Assembly: GCA_034190295.1 (NCBI GenBank)
Contig: JAXHSW010000018.1
Location: 1 to 64,000, forward strand
DNA from: Okeania sp034190295
GTDB taxonomy: Bacteria > Cyanobacteriota > Cyanobacteriia > Cyanobacteriales > Microcoleaceae
DNA length: 64,000 bases
Direction: 5' to 3'
A program made the translations under genes and the position numbers. The notes under the pieces were generated by a model that worked only from the letters and a program-made list of their open reading frames with translations, was not told where the DNA came from and made no database searches. Shown one piece after another: positions 17,292-28,399 of this stretch (position 1 is its first letter; every line of letters starts with the position of its first letter).

Positions 17292-20200
17292 TCAATGACC
17301 ACCACCGCTAAATATATCTCCAACAGATTTACCTTCTAGTATACTAACCGCCCCATCTAATAGCTTCTCTTCAATATATGGTTTAGTAAAGTAACCCTTT
17401 GCCCCCAACTCAAATGCCATTTCCATGTGTTTCTTTGCACCACGAGATGTCAACATCGCCACAGGTAAAGTATTCAAATTAGAATCTTTTTGCATCCGAG
17501 ATAATAACTCGAAGCCATCCATCCGAGGCATTTCAATATCACAAAATACCAAATCACACGGTAAACCTGCACGCATTTTTTCCCAGGCATCCTTACCATC
17601 CCTTGCCTGTTCAACTCGGTAACCAGCTTTACTAAACGTCATGGATAACAATTCACGCACCGTAATTGAGTCATCAACAATTAATACTGTTAACTCACTC
17701 TTTTGTTGTACAGGTATAGATGCATCATCTTCTTCACTAGATGACCAGATATTACTCTCCTCTCGACGTAATCTTCCTGTTGCCAGATTAATTAATTCAA
17801 TAACATCCGCGATCGCGACAATATTACCATCCCCTAAAACTGTTGCTCCAGCAATACCGATAGGTTTAGGTATCGGACCCTCTAATTGTTTAATTACAAT
17901 TTCCTTCTGTTGTTCTAAAACTTGATCCACTTGCACCGCCAAAAATATACCAGCAGAAGCAGAGCGCAAAACAACAATTGAAATCATATCTTCCTCAGCA
18001 TTAATACCATACACATTACCGCGACGGAGATGACGATTATAAACAAGCAGCTCTCGTAGGTGACGGAAAGGCAACTTCGATCCACGCCATTCTATATAGT
18101 GTTGCCCATTTTCTTCTGCTTTAACTTCCTCCTTAGACACTTTAATCATATCCTCTACCCCATCCATAGGAAAAGCAATCCAGGAGCGATCGCTAATACA
18201 ACATAATGCTTTCGATATACTCAAAGTCAGAGGTAAGCGAATTGTAAACATTGTACCCTTACCAATAGTAGAGTCAATAGAAATAGTACCTCGAATTTCA
18301 GTTAAATTAGTTTTCACCACATCTAACCCTACTCCACGACCTGAAAAATTATCAGCCTTATCTTTTGTACTAAAACCCGGATGAAAGAGTAAATCATAAA
18401 CATCAATATTAGTCATCCCTTGAGCTTGTTGTTGAGTAATTAGACCTTTTTCTATTGCTTTCTTCTTGACTTTTTCGGGATTAATTCCCGCTCCATTATC
18501 TGCCACCGAAATCACCGTTTGATTACCTTGGTGAAAAGCACGAATTGTGATTTGACCCCTAGAAGACTTACCTGCTGCTAGACGTTCTTGAGGTGTTTCA
18601 ACTCCATGAGTTATTGCATTATTAATTAGATGTTTCATTGGGTCAGAAAGCTTATCCTGAATCATTTTATCAATTAAGGTTTCTTTCCCTTCTACCTGTA
18701 AGTCCACCTCTTTGCCACATTCCATTGAAATGTCTCGCACAGCACGAGGTAATAGTTGTACCGTCTGAGAAAAGGGTATCATTCTCGACCTAGTTAACCC
18801 TTCTTGCAGTTGAGTTGTCACTTGTCGTAGCTGACGGGTTACTTGCTCTGCGTCATCAACCAGAAATTCAATGTCAGAAGAAGACTCTCGTACTCGGACA
18901 ATATATTCTATGGTTTCCTGAGCCAATAAATGAAAAGGAGTGAAATTTTCTACTCGGTCAAGATCGAGAGAGTCATCAAACTTTCTTTTTGCAGTAGTAC
19001 TTTCGGTGGCTCGATCGGGTAAATTAGAGATATTAGTAGAATGATGTCCTTGACGACTGTCCCAAATTGCTCTTTCTAAAAGGGTTTTTTCATACAAGTC
19101 GTGCATTCTTTGTCCAGCATCACTTAATAGCATTACCTGATGGAGCAGGTTATCTAGAAACTGGCGCATTCGTTCTTGGCCTTGTTCTAAACTATTACGA
19201 TTTACTACTAGCTCACCTACTAAGTTACTGAGGTTATCTAGTTGTTTTGCAGGTACTTTAACTGTTTGTTCTGGAGGGCGTCTATTTCGGCGAGGGGTAT
19301 TAGTAGAAGAAACCCCACTAGATTTATAAGTATCTATATGAGGAGTTTCTAATAATTTATCTAAGTCACTAAACGGGTCTTCTAATTCTGGTAGTTTTGT
19401 TGTTATAGTTGCTGTTTCATGGGCAGGAGTCTTTTCTACAACTGCTATATTTGATTCGAGTTTTGAATTAATTTCTGCACCGTTTAATAGTTTTTCTAGT
19501 TGTACAAAAATATTGTAATTATTATGTGATTTTTCTCCATTTAGTATTGCTTCTAATTCAATAAATTCATCAAATTCATAGTTTTCTAATTCTGTTTGAT
19601 TTTTAGCTGTTAATTGTTGATTTGTTTCATACTCTACAGAAGTTGTTTCACTAACTACATCATTTAATAGCTCATTTAAGTCTACTGTTTCATCTATAAT
19701 TTCAGGGTTTTCTACGGTAGGCCATAAATCTTCTATATTTGCTGAAAGTTCTGAATTTTCTTGAGGTTCGTTATTGTTATCAATTAAATGTTCTAATGAT
19801 TCATTAGAATCTAAGTTAATTAAATCTAGATTTGGATCGTCGAATAAACTGTTCAAATCATTGTTATCATCTTCCCAGTTTACTTGCTCCACATTAATTG
19901 ATTTCTGTGAGTCTGACGATTCTAAATCTTCTCGATCGAATAGTTGAGAAAAGCTGGATGTCAAATCTTCTGATTCTATTTGATTTTCTTGTTCTTCATT
20001 TACTGTTTCTAAATCTTCAAACAGTGCTTCTAAGTCTGCTACTTTTGAATTTAAATCATTTTGGGTTTGAATTTGACTTTGATTATTTTCTATTTTTACA
20101 TCATTTTTAATTTCTTGTTTTTCATCTTGGATTGCCAATAAATCGCTAAAATCTTCATCTAATTGATAGTTTGTACTTTGGGGGATTAATTTGATATTTT

Positions 20201-21698
20201 TTTGCGGATTATTTTGGGGTAAATCTACTTGTAAATTCCCGCCAGATTCAGGACTTTTGACATCTTCTAATGCTGCTAAATCTCCCTCATTTATAGCATT
20301 GAATAGGTCATCCAAATCTTCTGCTTGTTTTGCTTTACTATTATCTAGTTGTAAATTAGTATTTTGCTGATTAACATTACTCTGATTTTGTAGTGTATTT
20401 TCTGTACTTTTATTCAACAAATCTGACAAATCTTCGTCTACTGGATTTAAAAAATTAAATTCATTGTAATTTTTGGTTTTGGATGACTGTACAACTTCAT
20501 TAACATCAAATAACAAGTCAGACAAATCACCAGAATCATCACTCTCAATTTCAGGTATTTTTAACTCCCCTCTTTCCACATTCCCTTGATCTAGCATTTC
20601 TTCTTCTTCCCAACTAGAATCTAGCTCTGGTGTTTCTCCTTCAAATAAATCTGCTAAACTATTTAATTCTGTCAATCCAACTTCTGGTCCTTGCCTTACT
20701 TCTTGTTTATCTCCTATTAAGTCATAGTTATTATTATCTATTATATCTGTAGTTTCTAAGTTATTAAACCAGTCATCTATAGACTCTCCTTTTTGAGCTA
20801 ATATGTCATTTTGTTTGTTTATTCCCTCGTTAATGTTAGTTTTATTTTGTTGATTATTTGTTTCATTTAACATATCTATTTCACCTATATTTTTATTGAT
20901 TGTTTCTATATTTTTTGTTAAAGATTTTAATGTGTCATCTACTACTATTTCTTGCCCTCGATTATCTATAATCAATTCTTGAGCTTGCTTCAAATTTTTA
21001 ATTATATTATGAGCCAGCGTATAGTATGTATTTTCTGTGTTAGCGATCGCCTTTTTCATGGCCTCTATTAATTCTAGCCAATTTGATGACAGATGTTCTT
21101 GTCTGCTCCTGTCTGCTAAAAAATCGCATATATTTTTCAATTTATTCCTTGTACTGGCATCATCATTTTGCTTAAATAAAAGCAACATTTCTCGCATTTT
21201 TTCTGAGACTTCTGCCATAAAAAAACTTTGTTTGTCAACATTTAATTTTGGTACTTTTCCTATAGTTATTCCGTGAGTTTCTCCTGCTAAATCATCTAGA
21301 TGTTCTTCTAACTCTTGAAATACCGGCTCTAATTTTTCTAGTTGAATTTTTTCTTCCTTTTCTGTTAAATCAGAGTTGGAAAGTTGTTCTAATAAATCTT
21401 GTAAAGTATCTAAAACATTCAAAAATAAAGATTCTAACTTATTATCTACTTCGATGGAAGTTTCTCTCAGAATTTTAAAGCTATCTTCTAATCTATGAGC
21501 AATATTTCGTAAACTATTAATTCCTAACATAGCAGCCCCACCTTTAACAGAATGAGCCGCTCTAAATAATTCGCTTAATAGTTCTCGATCTGCTATAGTA
21601 TTTGGTAAGTTTAATATTCCATGTTCTATAGTATTGAAGTGGTCTTTGGCCTCCTCAATAAAATAGCCGATAATCTTTTGTGTTTGTTCTGTTTGCAT
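17292..21698 (-). CDS. hmpE: HmpE/PilL hybrid CheA histidine kinase
   Basis: Chemotaxis-type kinase of 1,468 aa that should phosphorylate HmpB and HmpA to steer type IV pilus gliding. Start: the ATG at 21698 (MQTEQTQK) is preferred to a TTG 39 bases upstream. Domains in order: HPt with FRAAHSVKGGAAMLG (phosphorylated His49); an acidic linker of about 600 residues with recurring DLxxLF motifs; dimerisation region (about 810); HATPase with NNAITHGVETPQERLAAGKS and ADNGAG (about 1026); CheW-like domain (about 1166); and a C-terminal receiver with VDDS and FCDIEMPRMDG (about 1333-1455). It belongs downstream of hmpD, but IS debris of about 3.4 kb now separates them, which may break the operon. 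Confidence 0.88.
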   Translation of the reverse strand: MQTEQTQKIIGYFIEEAKDHFNTIEHGILNLPNTIADRELLSELFRAAHSVKGGAAMLGINSLRNIAHRLEDSFKILRETSIEVDNKLESLFLNVLDTLQDLLEQLSNSDLTEKEEKIQLEKLEPVFQELEEHLDDLAGETHGITIGKVPKLNVDKQSFFMAEVSEKMREMLLLFKQNDDASTRNKLKNICDFLADRSRQEHLSSNWLELIEAMKKAIANTENTYYTLAHNIIKNLKQAQELIIDNRGQEIVVDDTLKSLTKNIETINKNIGEIDMLNETNNQQNKTNINEGINKQNDILAQKGESIDDWFNNLETTDIIDNNNYDLIGDKQEVRQGPEVGLTELNSLADLFEGETPELDSSWEEEEMLDQGNVERGELKIPEIESDDSGDLSDLLFDVNEVVQSSKTKNYNEFNFLNPVDEDLSDLLNKSTENTLQNQSNVNQQNTNLQLDNSKAKQAEDLDDLFNAINEGDLAALEDVKSPESGGNLQVDLPQNNPQKNIKLIPQSTNYQLDEDFSDLLAIQDEKQEIKNDVKIENNQSQIQTQNDLNSKVADLEALFEDLETVNEEQENQIESEDLTSSFSQLFDREDLESSDSQKSINVEQVNWEDDNNDLNSLFDDPNLDLINLDSNESLEHLIDNNNEPQENSELSANIEDLWPTVENPEIIDETVDLNELLNDVVSETTSVEYETNQQLTAKNQTELENYEFDEFIELEAILNGEKSHNNYNIFVQLEKLLNGAEINSKLESNIAVVEKTPAHETATITTKLPELEDPFSDLDKLLETPHIDTYKSSGVSSTNTPRRNRRPPEQTVKVPAKQLDNLSNLVGELVVNRNSLEQGQERMRQFLDNLLHQVMLLSDAGQRMHDLYEKTLLERAIWDSRQGHHSTNISNLPDRATESTTAKRKFDDSLDLDRVENFTPFHLLAQETIEYIVRVRESSSDIEFLVDDAEQVTRQLRQVTTQLQEGLTRSRMIPFSQTVQLLPRAVRDISMECGKEVDLQVEGKETLIDKMIQDKLSDPMKHLINNAITHGVETPQERLAAGKSSRGQITIRAFHQGNQTVISVADNGAGINPEKVKKKAIEKGLITQQQAQGMTNIDVYDLLFHPGFSTKDKADNFSGRGVGLDVVKTNLTEIRGTISIDSTIGKGTMFTIRLPLTLSISKALCCISDRSWIAFPMDGVEDMIKVSKEEVKAEENGQHYIEWRGSKLPFRHLRELLVYNRHLRRGNVYGINAEEDMISIVVLRSASAGIFLAVQVDQVLEQQKEIVIKQLEGPIPKPIGIAGATVLGDGNIVAIADVIELINLATGRLRREESNIWSSSEEDDASIPVQQKSELTVLIVDDSITVRELLSMTFSKAGYRVEQARDGKDAWEKMRAGLPCDLVFCDIEMPRMDGFELLSRMQKDSNLNTLPVAMLTSRGAKKHMEMAFELGAKGYFTKPYIEEKLLDGAVSILEGKSVGDIFSGGGH

Positions 21699-21808
21699 AT
21701 TTCTTACATTTCTGGATTCAACAGTATATCTTTTCAACTACTAACTTTTGTTTTGCATCGATTGAAAAATATGCCGATCGCTTATTTGTTCACATACATT
21801 AATTATAA

Positions 21809-22064
21809 TAGACATCTCCAATAATAAAAAATAGGCATTGCTGATTCTGGGTATGATTTGATAATTTTGTTTTTTGGATTTTGTATTTTGGATAGTTTGA
21901 ACTACTTGTTAATATTAACTGTTGCCTCCATACCTGTTCCCTCCATACCTATAAACCTACTTTCATACCTTAATTCAGCAATGCCAAAAAATAAAATCAA
22001 TTATTGCACAGAAATTATCAATTCTTTTCCTCTACTCCCTACTCCCTCTTTTGGTGAAGATGTC
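21809..22064. mobile_element. MITE-like element with IS5-type ends
   Basis: The left end TAGACATCTCCA and right end TTGGTGAAGATGTCTA are near-inverted copies, and the interior is also partly palindromic (GGCATTGCTGA near the left end, TCAGCAATGCC near 21985). There is no transposase inside. It lies just upstream of hmpE and may affect its promoter. Confidence 0.55.
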
Positions 22065-23226
22065 TAATTAGGGTTTGCTGAAAAAGTATGCATGGGTTCG
22101 GGGAGTCCTCAGGAGTCAGGATAAATGAGAATTATAGAGGAGGTAGTTGGATGTTTTGTCCCTAGATTTTTCTGCCCTTGTCTGCTCAAAATGCTCACTT
22201 TTTGTAGCTCTGAGGCACTGAAAACTAGGCACTTTTTTCGACGATAAAAAGGTTAAAACCTTTATTTAGCAGTGCTTTAAGATTTAATAAGCAGAGCAAT
22301 AGACCTCTCCAAAATAGAAATTAAGGTAAAATTGTAGTGGCCAATTAGATATACGCTGTCCCCAAATGAATAACGTATTAGAATATATTTATGACCATCC
22401 ACTCATAAACAAAAAGAATTATTGGTATTACAGATAAACAACTAATAAAGTTAATAGAAAAGGCTCAAGAAGTTGAAGAAAAAAAAAGACAGGCGATAAT
22501 GCTCCGCATCGCTAATGCGATCGCTAGTCAAGAAAAAAGATTAATTAAGGCAGGAGGAGGGAGAAAAAAGTCTTTAAACAAGCCGGAAGAGATAATTTTG
22601 ACGTTATATTATTTACATTATGTACCAACATTTCAACTATTAGGAAGAATGTTTGGAGTTAGCTCTTCAACAGCAAATAATATTTTTCATTACTGGATAG
22701 ATATTTTGAGGGAATTATTACCATCAAGCTTACTAGAATAATTTTCCGAAAAAGAAAATGAATACTTATGGATATGCATATCCTCTAACAGAAATAGAAT
22801 TGGTAGTTGATAGTACAGAACAAGATAGATAAAGACCAAAAAATGATGAAAAACAGAAAAAGTATTACTCAGGCAAACAAAAAAGTCACACATTTAAAAA
22901 TCAAATAATAATCACAGAGAAGGGTGAAGAAATAATAGATGTAGTAGTAGGAGATAAAGGTCCAGAAAGTGATATAAAATTGTTCAAAAAACAACAAAAA
23001 AAGTTTGATAAAGAACAAAAAATTTAAGGGGACAAAGGGTATCAAGGCGGGGAAAAAGTTGATACAAAAAAAAAAGAAACCAGAAAATGTCAGAAGAAGC
23101 AAAGGAAAATAATAAACGAAAAGCTCAAAAAAGAATATTTGTAGAGCATATAATAAGACTGATAAAAATATGTGCGAGTGGCAGGAGAAAGATTCAGATT
23201 AAAAGAATTTAATTATGAAAAAGTAA

Positions 23227-24520
23227 CAGGACTTACGCAGAGATACTATATATAGCGTATACTAAACAGAGCGATCGCCTTAAAAATTATAGCCATCCCC
23301 CAGTTTTTGTTAATTCTAAACAATCTATAAAAACTTAAATAACTGTCATTTTAATTGTCGGATATTTGAGTTCAGAGACTAGATATTTAGATGACAATTG
23401 ATGTTTAAGTTGATAAATAGTTTTGCCCAAAACATTTGCCATTTTTTTCAAATAATTCCAGACTAACATGGCGCAAGCTTTTCTGTTTTTTTGGATTTTT
23501 GCCTGACGACCCAATCCAAAACTCAAGTCCTGTTAGCTGTTTAACTTCTCTGTGAAACTCCTCTATTTTCCACCTAGTTTGAATTTCAAACTCAACATCA
23601 TCTGTACTTTGATAACTTAGGTCATTAGTGGCAATATATTCTGCTGAAGTTTGTGGAAACAGTAGCCCAGAATAGTTTGATTTTTTTGTCTTTAGGAAAA
23701 CCTTTGATTTTAATTATTTTCCCTGATACTAACTCCGACTTATTCCATGTTAATTCTTCCAATTTTTGATATTTTTTTACACCTCCACTATCATCTACGG
23801 GCGCGATTTCTTTTTAACGGGCAATAGTAAATTTTACCTAAATTATCTATTGAGGCCATTAATCTTTGAGTTGCATACCAGCTATCCATTAGTACAGTTT
23901 TTACTGATATTTTCTTCTTTTTAACCACATCAATCATCATTTCTTCTACATGATCTATTTTGCTTTTTTCATCACTTTCTGGATTATAAATACGATCATC
24001 TATTATCCATAATCGTTCTATCTGAGGATTAAAATATAAGCAATTAACTATTCCTATTCCACTGACTACTCCATGTTCATTACCACTGTACTGACGTCGT
24101 ACAAGTTCAATTTTATTTATGCGAATATTTTTTGTTAATAACTGTATCATCAAAAATCAAATAACCATCTTCAGCAGTAATAATTTCTTCCCTGACATTT
24201 GGCTACAAAATTTCTGTCCCGTGTTTCAACATTTTTCAAATAACGATTAATTTGATCGTGACTAATTTCTTCTAGATGATCGGCAAGATTTGTTAAAGTA
24301 TAATTTTTCTGACTACTTATTAAATACTGACAATATTTTATATAATTAAAGTTCATCTTAAAGATATTAACAAGTAATTAGTATGATACTAACCTAGCAT
24401 ACCTAGTGATTGGGAGTAAAGAAAATTTTTAAGATTCTTATATTTTGTTATTCAAGCGATCGCCAAATAGATCGACCTTGAAAGGTAAACACTATATATA
24501 GTGTCTCTGCGTAAGTCCTG
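23227..24520 (-). mobile_element. Nested IS (IS701/IS4-like), complete ends and 5-bp TSD
   Basis: The element is 1,294 bp. Its inverted ends are CAGGACTTACGCAGAGA on the left and TCTCTGCGTAAGTCCTG on the right; the similarity continues inward through ACTATATATAG. It is flanked by the direct repeat AGTAA (23222-23226 and 24521-24525). Removing it with one AGTAA restores the reading frame of the host transposase. Its own transposase is broken. Confidence 0.85.
23335..24356 (-). pseudogene. IS701/IS4-like transposase, decayed
   Basis: The minus strand encodes pieces of a cyanobacterial DDE transposase. An N-terminal piece runs from 24356 (MNFNYIKYCQYLISSQKN). A central piece, 24153-23791, contains RRQYSGNEHGVVSGIGIVN and TVLMDSWYATQRLM with a catalytic Asp. 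A C-terminal part has WKIEEFHREVKQLTG and CAMLVWNYLKKMA. Stops and frameshifts separate them. The family assignment rests on the motif pattern recalled for IS701-type enzymes. Confidence 0.7.
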
Positions 24521-24589
24521 AGTAATTTTAACAATATGTGGTTTGGTAAGATTAAGAATAGGAGCATTAATATTAGTATGAATCATACT

Positions 24590-25069
24590 CTGGACATTAA
24601 AAAAAATCATAAAAAAGTTAGATAAAAATGTTGAATAATTAACAATAACTATCTTTCAACAATTAATAATTAATAATTAATAATTAATAATTAATAATTA
24701 CCTCTCCCTAAAAGGAAGAGGATTGACGATTAAGGAAATTTTTTTTGTTTCTCCTTTAAAGGAGAGGCTTTAAACCTTAATTATTCGGTAATACTGTAAA
24801 GTGCGTAAAAAATGACTATTTGGAGGAGATGGCGATCGCTCCTTGAAATATAGTTATAGTAAGTGCTTGAGAATTTTTGGAGATGTCTAATAATTACTTC
24901 CATCTCCCCTACTCCCCTACTCCCCTACTACGGAAGCCCTTATGCAACGTCCCTACCCACTCCCTGACCTATCCGTGTATCCGTGCCATAATCTGTGTGA
25001 GCCACTCCCCATCTCCCCATCTCCCCATCTCCCCATCTCCCCATCTCCCCGACCTGACTTCTGACTTCG
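24590..25069. repeat. Family C and D repeats downstream of hmpD
   Basis: 24654-24792 is a family C element in inverse orientation (TTCAACAATTAATAATTAAT to CTTAATTATTCGGTAA). 24893-25065 is family D sequence (CCGTGCCATAATCTGTGTGA) with CCATCTCC octamers. It runs to within a few bases of the hmpD stop codon. Confidence 0.7.
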
Positions 25070-28000
25070 TTATTGCTCTGTTGGATCTACCCGGAAACGC
25101 TCTACTGAAGTTAATAGATCGCGAGCAACACCCACTAAATTTTGTAGAGAGCTATAAACTCGTTGAGATTCTTGAGAAGTTTCTTGAGCAGTCAACTCTA
25201 CTGCCTGCATCACCTTTGATACTGATTGAGCCACTTCATTTTGTTCTACAGTATCCGCAGCGATAGAACGTACCAACACATCAATTCTTGTTGTAACTTG
25301 AACAATATCTTCCAAAGATTGCTTTGCTTCCTCTGCCAACTCCGTTCCTTTAATAACGTGCTGAGTTGCTTCTTCCATTCCAGTCATCACCCCTCCTGTT
25401 TCAGTTTGAATTTGCATCACTGTATGTTCGATATTCTTAGATTCCTTAGCTGACTTATCCGCTAACTGTCGGACTTCATCTGCCACAACTGCAAATCCTT
25501 TGCCTGCTTCTCCTGCTCTAGCTGCTTCAATACTGGCATTCAATGCCAACAAGTTTGTGCGAGAAGCAATACTAGAAATTGAACCTACAATCTTAGAAAT
25601 TTCCTGAGTAAACTCTGATAAACGCTTAACTCTTCGAGTTGCATCTGCCACACCTTCTCTGATTTGGAGAATACCAGCTACAGTACGATCTACTGTCTCC
25701 CCTCCTTTCAATGCTAAAGCTGCTGCCGACCTTGCTACATCCTCGGTTTCACGAGCATTTTCAGCCACCCTTTGAATAGCATCAGTCATTACTTGCACAG
25801 ACTGTAGAGTCGCAGCCAACTCTTCTGCTTGTCGCAAAGCATCCGTAGATAAACCTTGAGCAAAAGTCGCACTATCCATAGAACCCCTACTCACCTTCTG
25901 AGCAGCTTCTTTCACCTGATGTACAATTTCCCGCAAATTTTGAATTGTTAAATTAAAGGAATCTGCCACTGCTCCCAAAACATCAGCGGTAACCTCTGCA
26001 CTAACAGTTAAATCTCCACGAGCTGCTCCTTCTACATCATCCAGTAAACGAATTACTTGCCTTTGTAAATCTTCCTTAGCTTGTTCATTTTCTTCTGCCT
26101 TCCTTTGAGCATCAGTGTAAGTTGCTTGAATCACCTTAGCCATGTGGTTAAACTTAGCAGCAAGTTTACCAAATTCATCTTCTGAATAAACCGTTGCTCT
26201 AGCCTTTAAGTTCCCGTCAGAAATAATATCGAATTGAGTATGTAAATCTTTGTTAGCTCTTTCTATTTGCTTTGTTGTGAGACTACCAAGACCATAAGCA
26301 GTTAAAAAGCTGCTGATTCCTGCGATACCAGTCATTATCCAACCAGTGCCACGCAAAGAAGAAATTACTTCTGTCTTTTGCTCTTGATACGCTCTGTAGG
26401 AAACAATATTACTTACAATGGCTACCGCAATTAAGGATACTAATCCTGTTCCTATGGCTGTGTATAGTTGTTTTGTAGATAGAGAAGCATTTTCCCAGAA
26501 TGCCAACCCACCTTGTTCAACCATTACAGTTGTATCTACTGCCTCTCCTTTAATTTTACTGAAAGTTGGGAGTTGATTATCTATTGGGATAGTTTCTTCA
26601 TTACCAATCGCACTAGGATCGGTTCTGTTGTCAAACAAAGCTCCTGTTGTAGCACCTACCACCATTCCTGTGTCCATTGCTTCTATATTGGATGCTGCAG
26701 TATTTAGATCGGGAGTAGTCATATCGGTCGGCATTTCCATCTCGTCAGTTAGAGACCCATACTCTTCAAAATCACCAAATTCGTCATCTTCTAGAAAACC
26801 ATTTGCTTTTCTACCTTCAGTATTTCCTTCTTCATCTATATCAAAAGCTTCGCTGAATGCTGCTTCATCAAATTCATTGATCTCAAAACTCTCTAGTTTT
26901 TCTGTTGCTCCTGTACCTACATCATTATTCCATTGATGATATAATCCGTCTTCTAATTCATCTATTCCATCACTTAGTTCATCAATATCTTCTGTTTCTT
27001 CCCATCCGAAGCTATTATTATTTCCCGTCAACATAGTAGCTTGGTCTAAATCTGAAAAATTACGGTTAGGCTTTTTCTCTTCCGTTTCTGGAGTTATTCG
27101 TAAACGAGAATTACTGCTTTTTATGTTATTTGTTTGTTCAGTAATCATCCCTTCTGAACTATCTAAAATTTCATCTATTACGTTCTCAAAATCATCATTA
27201 AGTTCATCTAAATCTAAGTCTTCTATTCCATGGTCTGTTTCTACATCTGAATTAACTGCATTATTTTTTATATCTTCATATTTTATATCTTCATATTTTG
27301 TTCTTTCATCTTCGGCTATTTCTTCTTCTTTAAATAATTCTTCTTGTTGCTTGTTCCAGATTTCATCTAAGTCTTCATTCAAACTAAAATCTGATATTTT
27401 TCCAGAGATATTTTCTAGGTTATCGCTATTATTTAAAACAACATCATCTAGTGATTTTTCTGTATTTTTATCATTTTCTGTCGGCAACCGATCTTCTGAT
27501 TCTTGTTCATCTTCACCAAAAGGTTCTCCATATGTTGTGAAATCATCTATATCTTCTAAATCTTCATCTTTTCCATTACTAGAATTACCATTTGTGCTAA
27601 AAGGGTTATTCTCTGGATCTGTCAGTTCTAAATCATCTATATCTTCTAAATCTAATTTATCAAAGTCAAAATTTTCTGTTATTAATTCATCGTTATTTTC
27701 ATCCAGAAATAGTTCTTGACCTGTAATATTTTCTAAGTCTTTTGCATCTAGTTCTAGGCTACTTTCATCTAGTTCTAGACTGTTTTCATCTAGCTCTAGG
27801 CTATTTTTATCTGGGTTTAGGCTGTTTTCATCTAGAAATAATCCTTTGTCTGCTATAGATTCTTGAGAGTTATGAATCTCTTCTCCCATAGTCACTTCAT
27901 CCAGATTGTCATCAAAGTTAATATCTTCTAGAAATTCTTCTGATTCACTAGCAGCAGGATTATTTGTAATAAGTTGTTCACTATCACTTATACCTTGTTG

Positions 28001-28246
28001 AGCATGATTAATCAAATCTGGCTCGTCAGTTAGGTCTAATACCGAATGATATTGTTCTGTTGCCACATCATATTGATGGAGTCCATAACAATATATATGA
28101 CCACAAAGAAGACGAGCACTAGGGTCTTCTGGATAATCCTGAATTAAGTTATAAACTAAAGCTGCTGCTTCTTCGTAATTACCTTGATTATAGGCATCTT
28201 CTACTTTTTGATAATCTTGTAAAAAGTCTGTGCTGGATGATGTCAT
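25070..28246 (-). CDS. hmpD: HmpD/PilJ methyl-accepting chemotaxis receptor
   Basis: Receptor of 1,058 aa expected to feed signals to the CheW (HmpC) and CheA (HmpE) proteins controlling pilus motility. Residues 1-80 resemble a TPR-like helical repeat (AYNQGNYEEAAALVYNLI). About 100-560 is a long acidic, low-complexity region with repeats such as LELDENS. Two membrane helices lie at about 585-665, with only a short loop between them, so there is little periplasmic sensor. HAMP-type segments follow (about 665-775). The signalling domain has the conserved tip NLLALNASIEAARAGEAGKG and FAVVADEVRQLADKSA (about 895-935). It ends in a repeat-rich region instead of running into hmpE. Confidence 0.88.
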   Translation of the reverse strand: MTSSSTDFLQDYQKVEDAYNQGNYEEAAALVYNLIQDYPEDPSARLLCGHIYCYGLHQYDVATEQYHSVLDLTDEPDLINHAQQGISDSEQLITNNPAASESEEFLEDINFDDNLDEVTMGEEIHNSQESIADKGLFLDENSLNPDKNSLELDENSLELDESSLELDAKDLENITGQELFLDENNDELITENFDFDKLDLEDIDDLELTDPENNPFSTNGNSSNGKDEDLEDIDDFTTYGEPFGEDEQESEDRLPTENDKNTEKSLDDVVLNNSDNLENISGKISDFSLNEDLDEIWNKQQEELFKEEEIAEDERTKYEDIKYEDIKNNAVNSDVETDHGIEDLDLDELNDDFENVIDEILDSSEGMITEQTNNIKSSNSRLRITPETEEKKPNRNFSDLDQATMLTGNNNSFGWEETEDIDELSDGIDELEDGLYHQWNNDVGTGATEKLESFEINEFDEAAFSEAFDIDEEGNTEGRKANGFLEDDEFGDFEEYGSLTDEMEMPTDMTTPDLNTAASNIEAMDTGMVVGATTGALFDNRTDPSAIGNEETIPIDNQLPTFSKIKGEAVDTTVMVEQGGLAFWENASLSTKQLYTAIGTGLVSLIAVAIVSNIVSYRAYQEQKTEVISSLRGTGWIMTGIAGISSFLTAYGLGSLTTKQIERANKDLHTQFDIISDGNLKARATVYSEDEFGKLAAKFNHMAKVIQATYTDAQRKAEENEQAKEDLQRQVIRLLDDVEGAARGDLTVSAEVTADVLGAVADSFNLTIQNLREIVHQVKEAAQKVSRGSMDSATFAQGLSTDALRQAEELAATLQSVQVMTDAIQRVAENARETEDVARSAAALALKGGETVDRTVAGILQIREGVADATRRVKRLSEFTQEISKIVGSISSIASRTNLLALNASIEAARAGEAGKGFAVVADEVRQLADKSAKESKNIEHTVMQIQTETGGVMTGMEEATQHVIKGTELAEEAKQSLEDIVQVTTRIDVLVRSIAADTVEQNEVAQSVSKVMQAVELTAQETSQESQRVYSSLQNLVGVARDLLTSVERFRVDPTEQ

Positions 28247-28399
28247 GCTGTCCCCCTCTCAATATAATTTTATTATTTTTTAGTTTTTTAATTTTATTGT
28301 TGACGAAATTGGGAATTGGGAATCAGCCTCAGTCAGAAATTTTAATATATAAACTACTCAATCAAAAAATTATATTGACTTACCAATTTTGACTTTTAT
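28247..28399. other. hmpC-hmpD spacer
   Basis: A 153-base spacer within the putative operon. It is AT-rich with short poly-T runs and no recognised repeat. A possible internal promoter cannot be judged by eye. Confidence 0.3.

Larger units (their letters stand above)
22366..24581 (+). pseudogene. IS5-like DDE transposase, frameshifted and interrupted
   Basis: Recognisable pieces: a start at 22366 (MNNVLEYIYDHPLINKKNY), a frameshift, then an 80-codon piece (22499-22741) with an HTH (FQLLGRMFGVSSSTANNIFH). Next come DDE_Tnp_4-type segments in changing frames: ELVVDSTEQD, YYSGKQKSHTFKNQIII, VVVGDKGPESDIKLF and GDKGYQGG. The tail FNYEKV is cut by the nested IS at 23226 and resumes after it as VILTICGLVRLRIGALIL, ending at 24581. 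Several stops and frameshifts make it non-functional. Confidence 0.8.
22300..24889. mobile_element. IS5-like element, split by a nested IS
   Basis: The ends TAGACCTCTCCAAAAT (22300-22315) and, inverted, TTTTTGGAGATGTCTA (24874-24889) match at nearly every base. Inside are a broken DDE transposase, a complete second IS (23227-24520) and a family C repeat (24654-24792). The upstream 22069-22299 segment starts AGGGTTTGCTGAA, which recurs at about 42870, so another remnant may abut it. The block lies between hmpD and hmpE. Confidence 0.65.

Noticed and set aside
26513..27719. Ser-rich plus-strand open frames opposite hmpD, with similar ones opposite hmpE at 19898-20110
   Set aside because: They are antisense shadows of the acidic Asp/Glu-rich linkers, with no start signals or family features.
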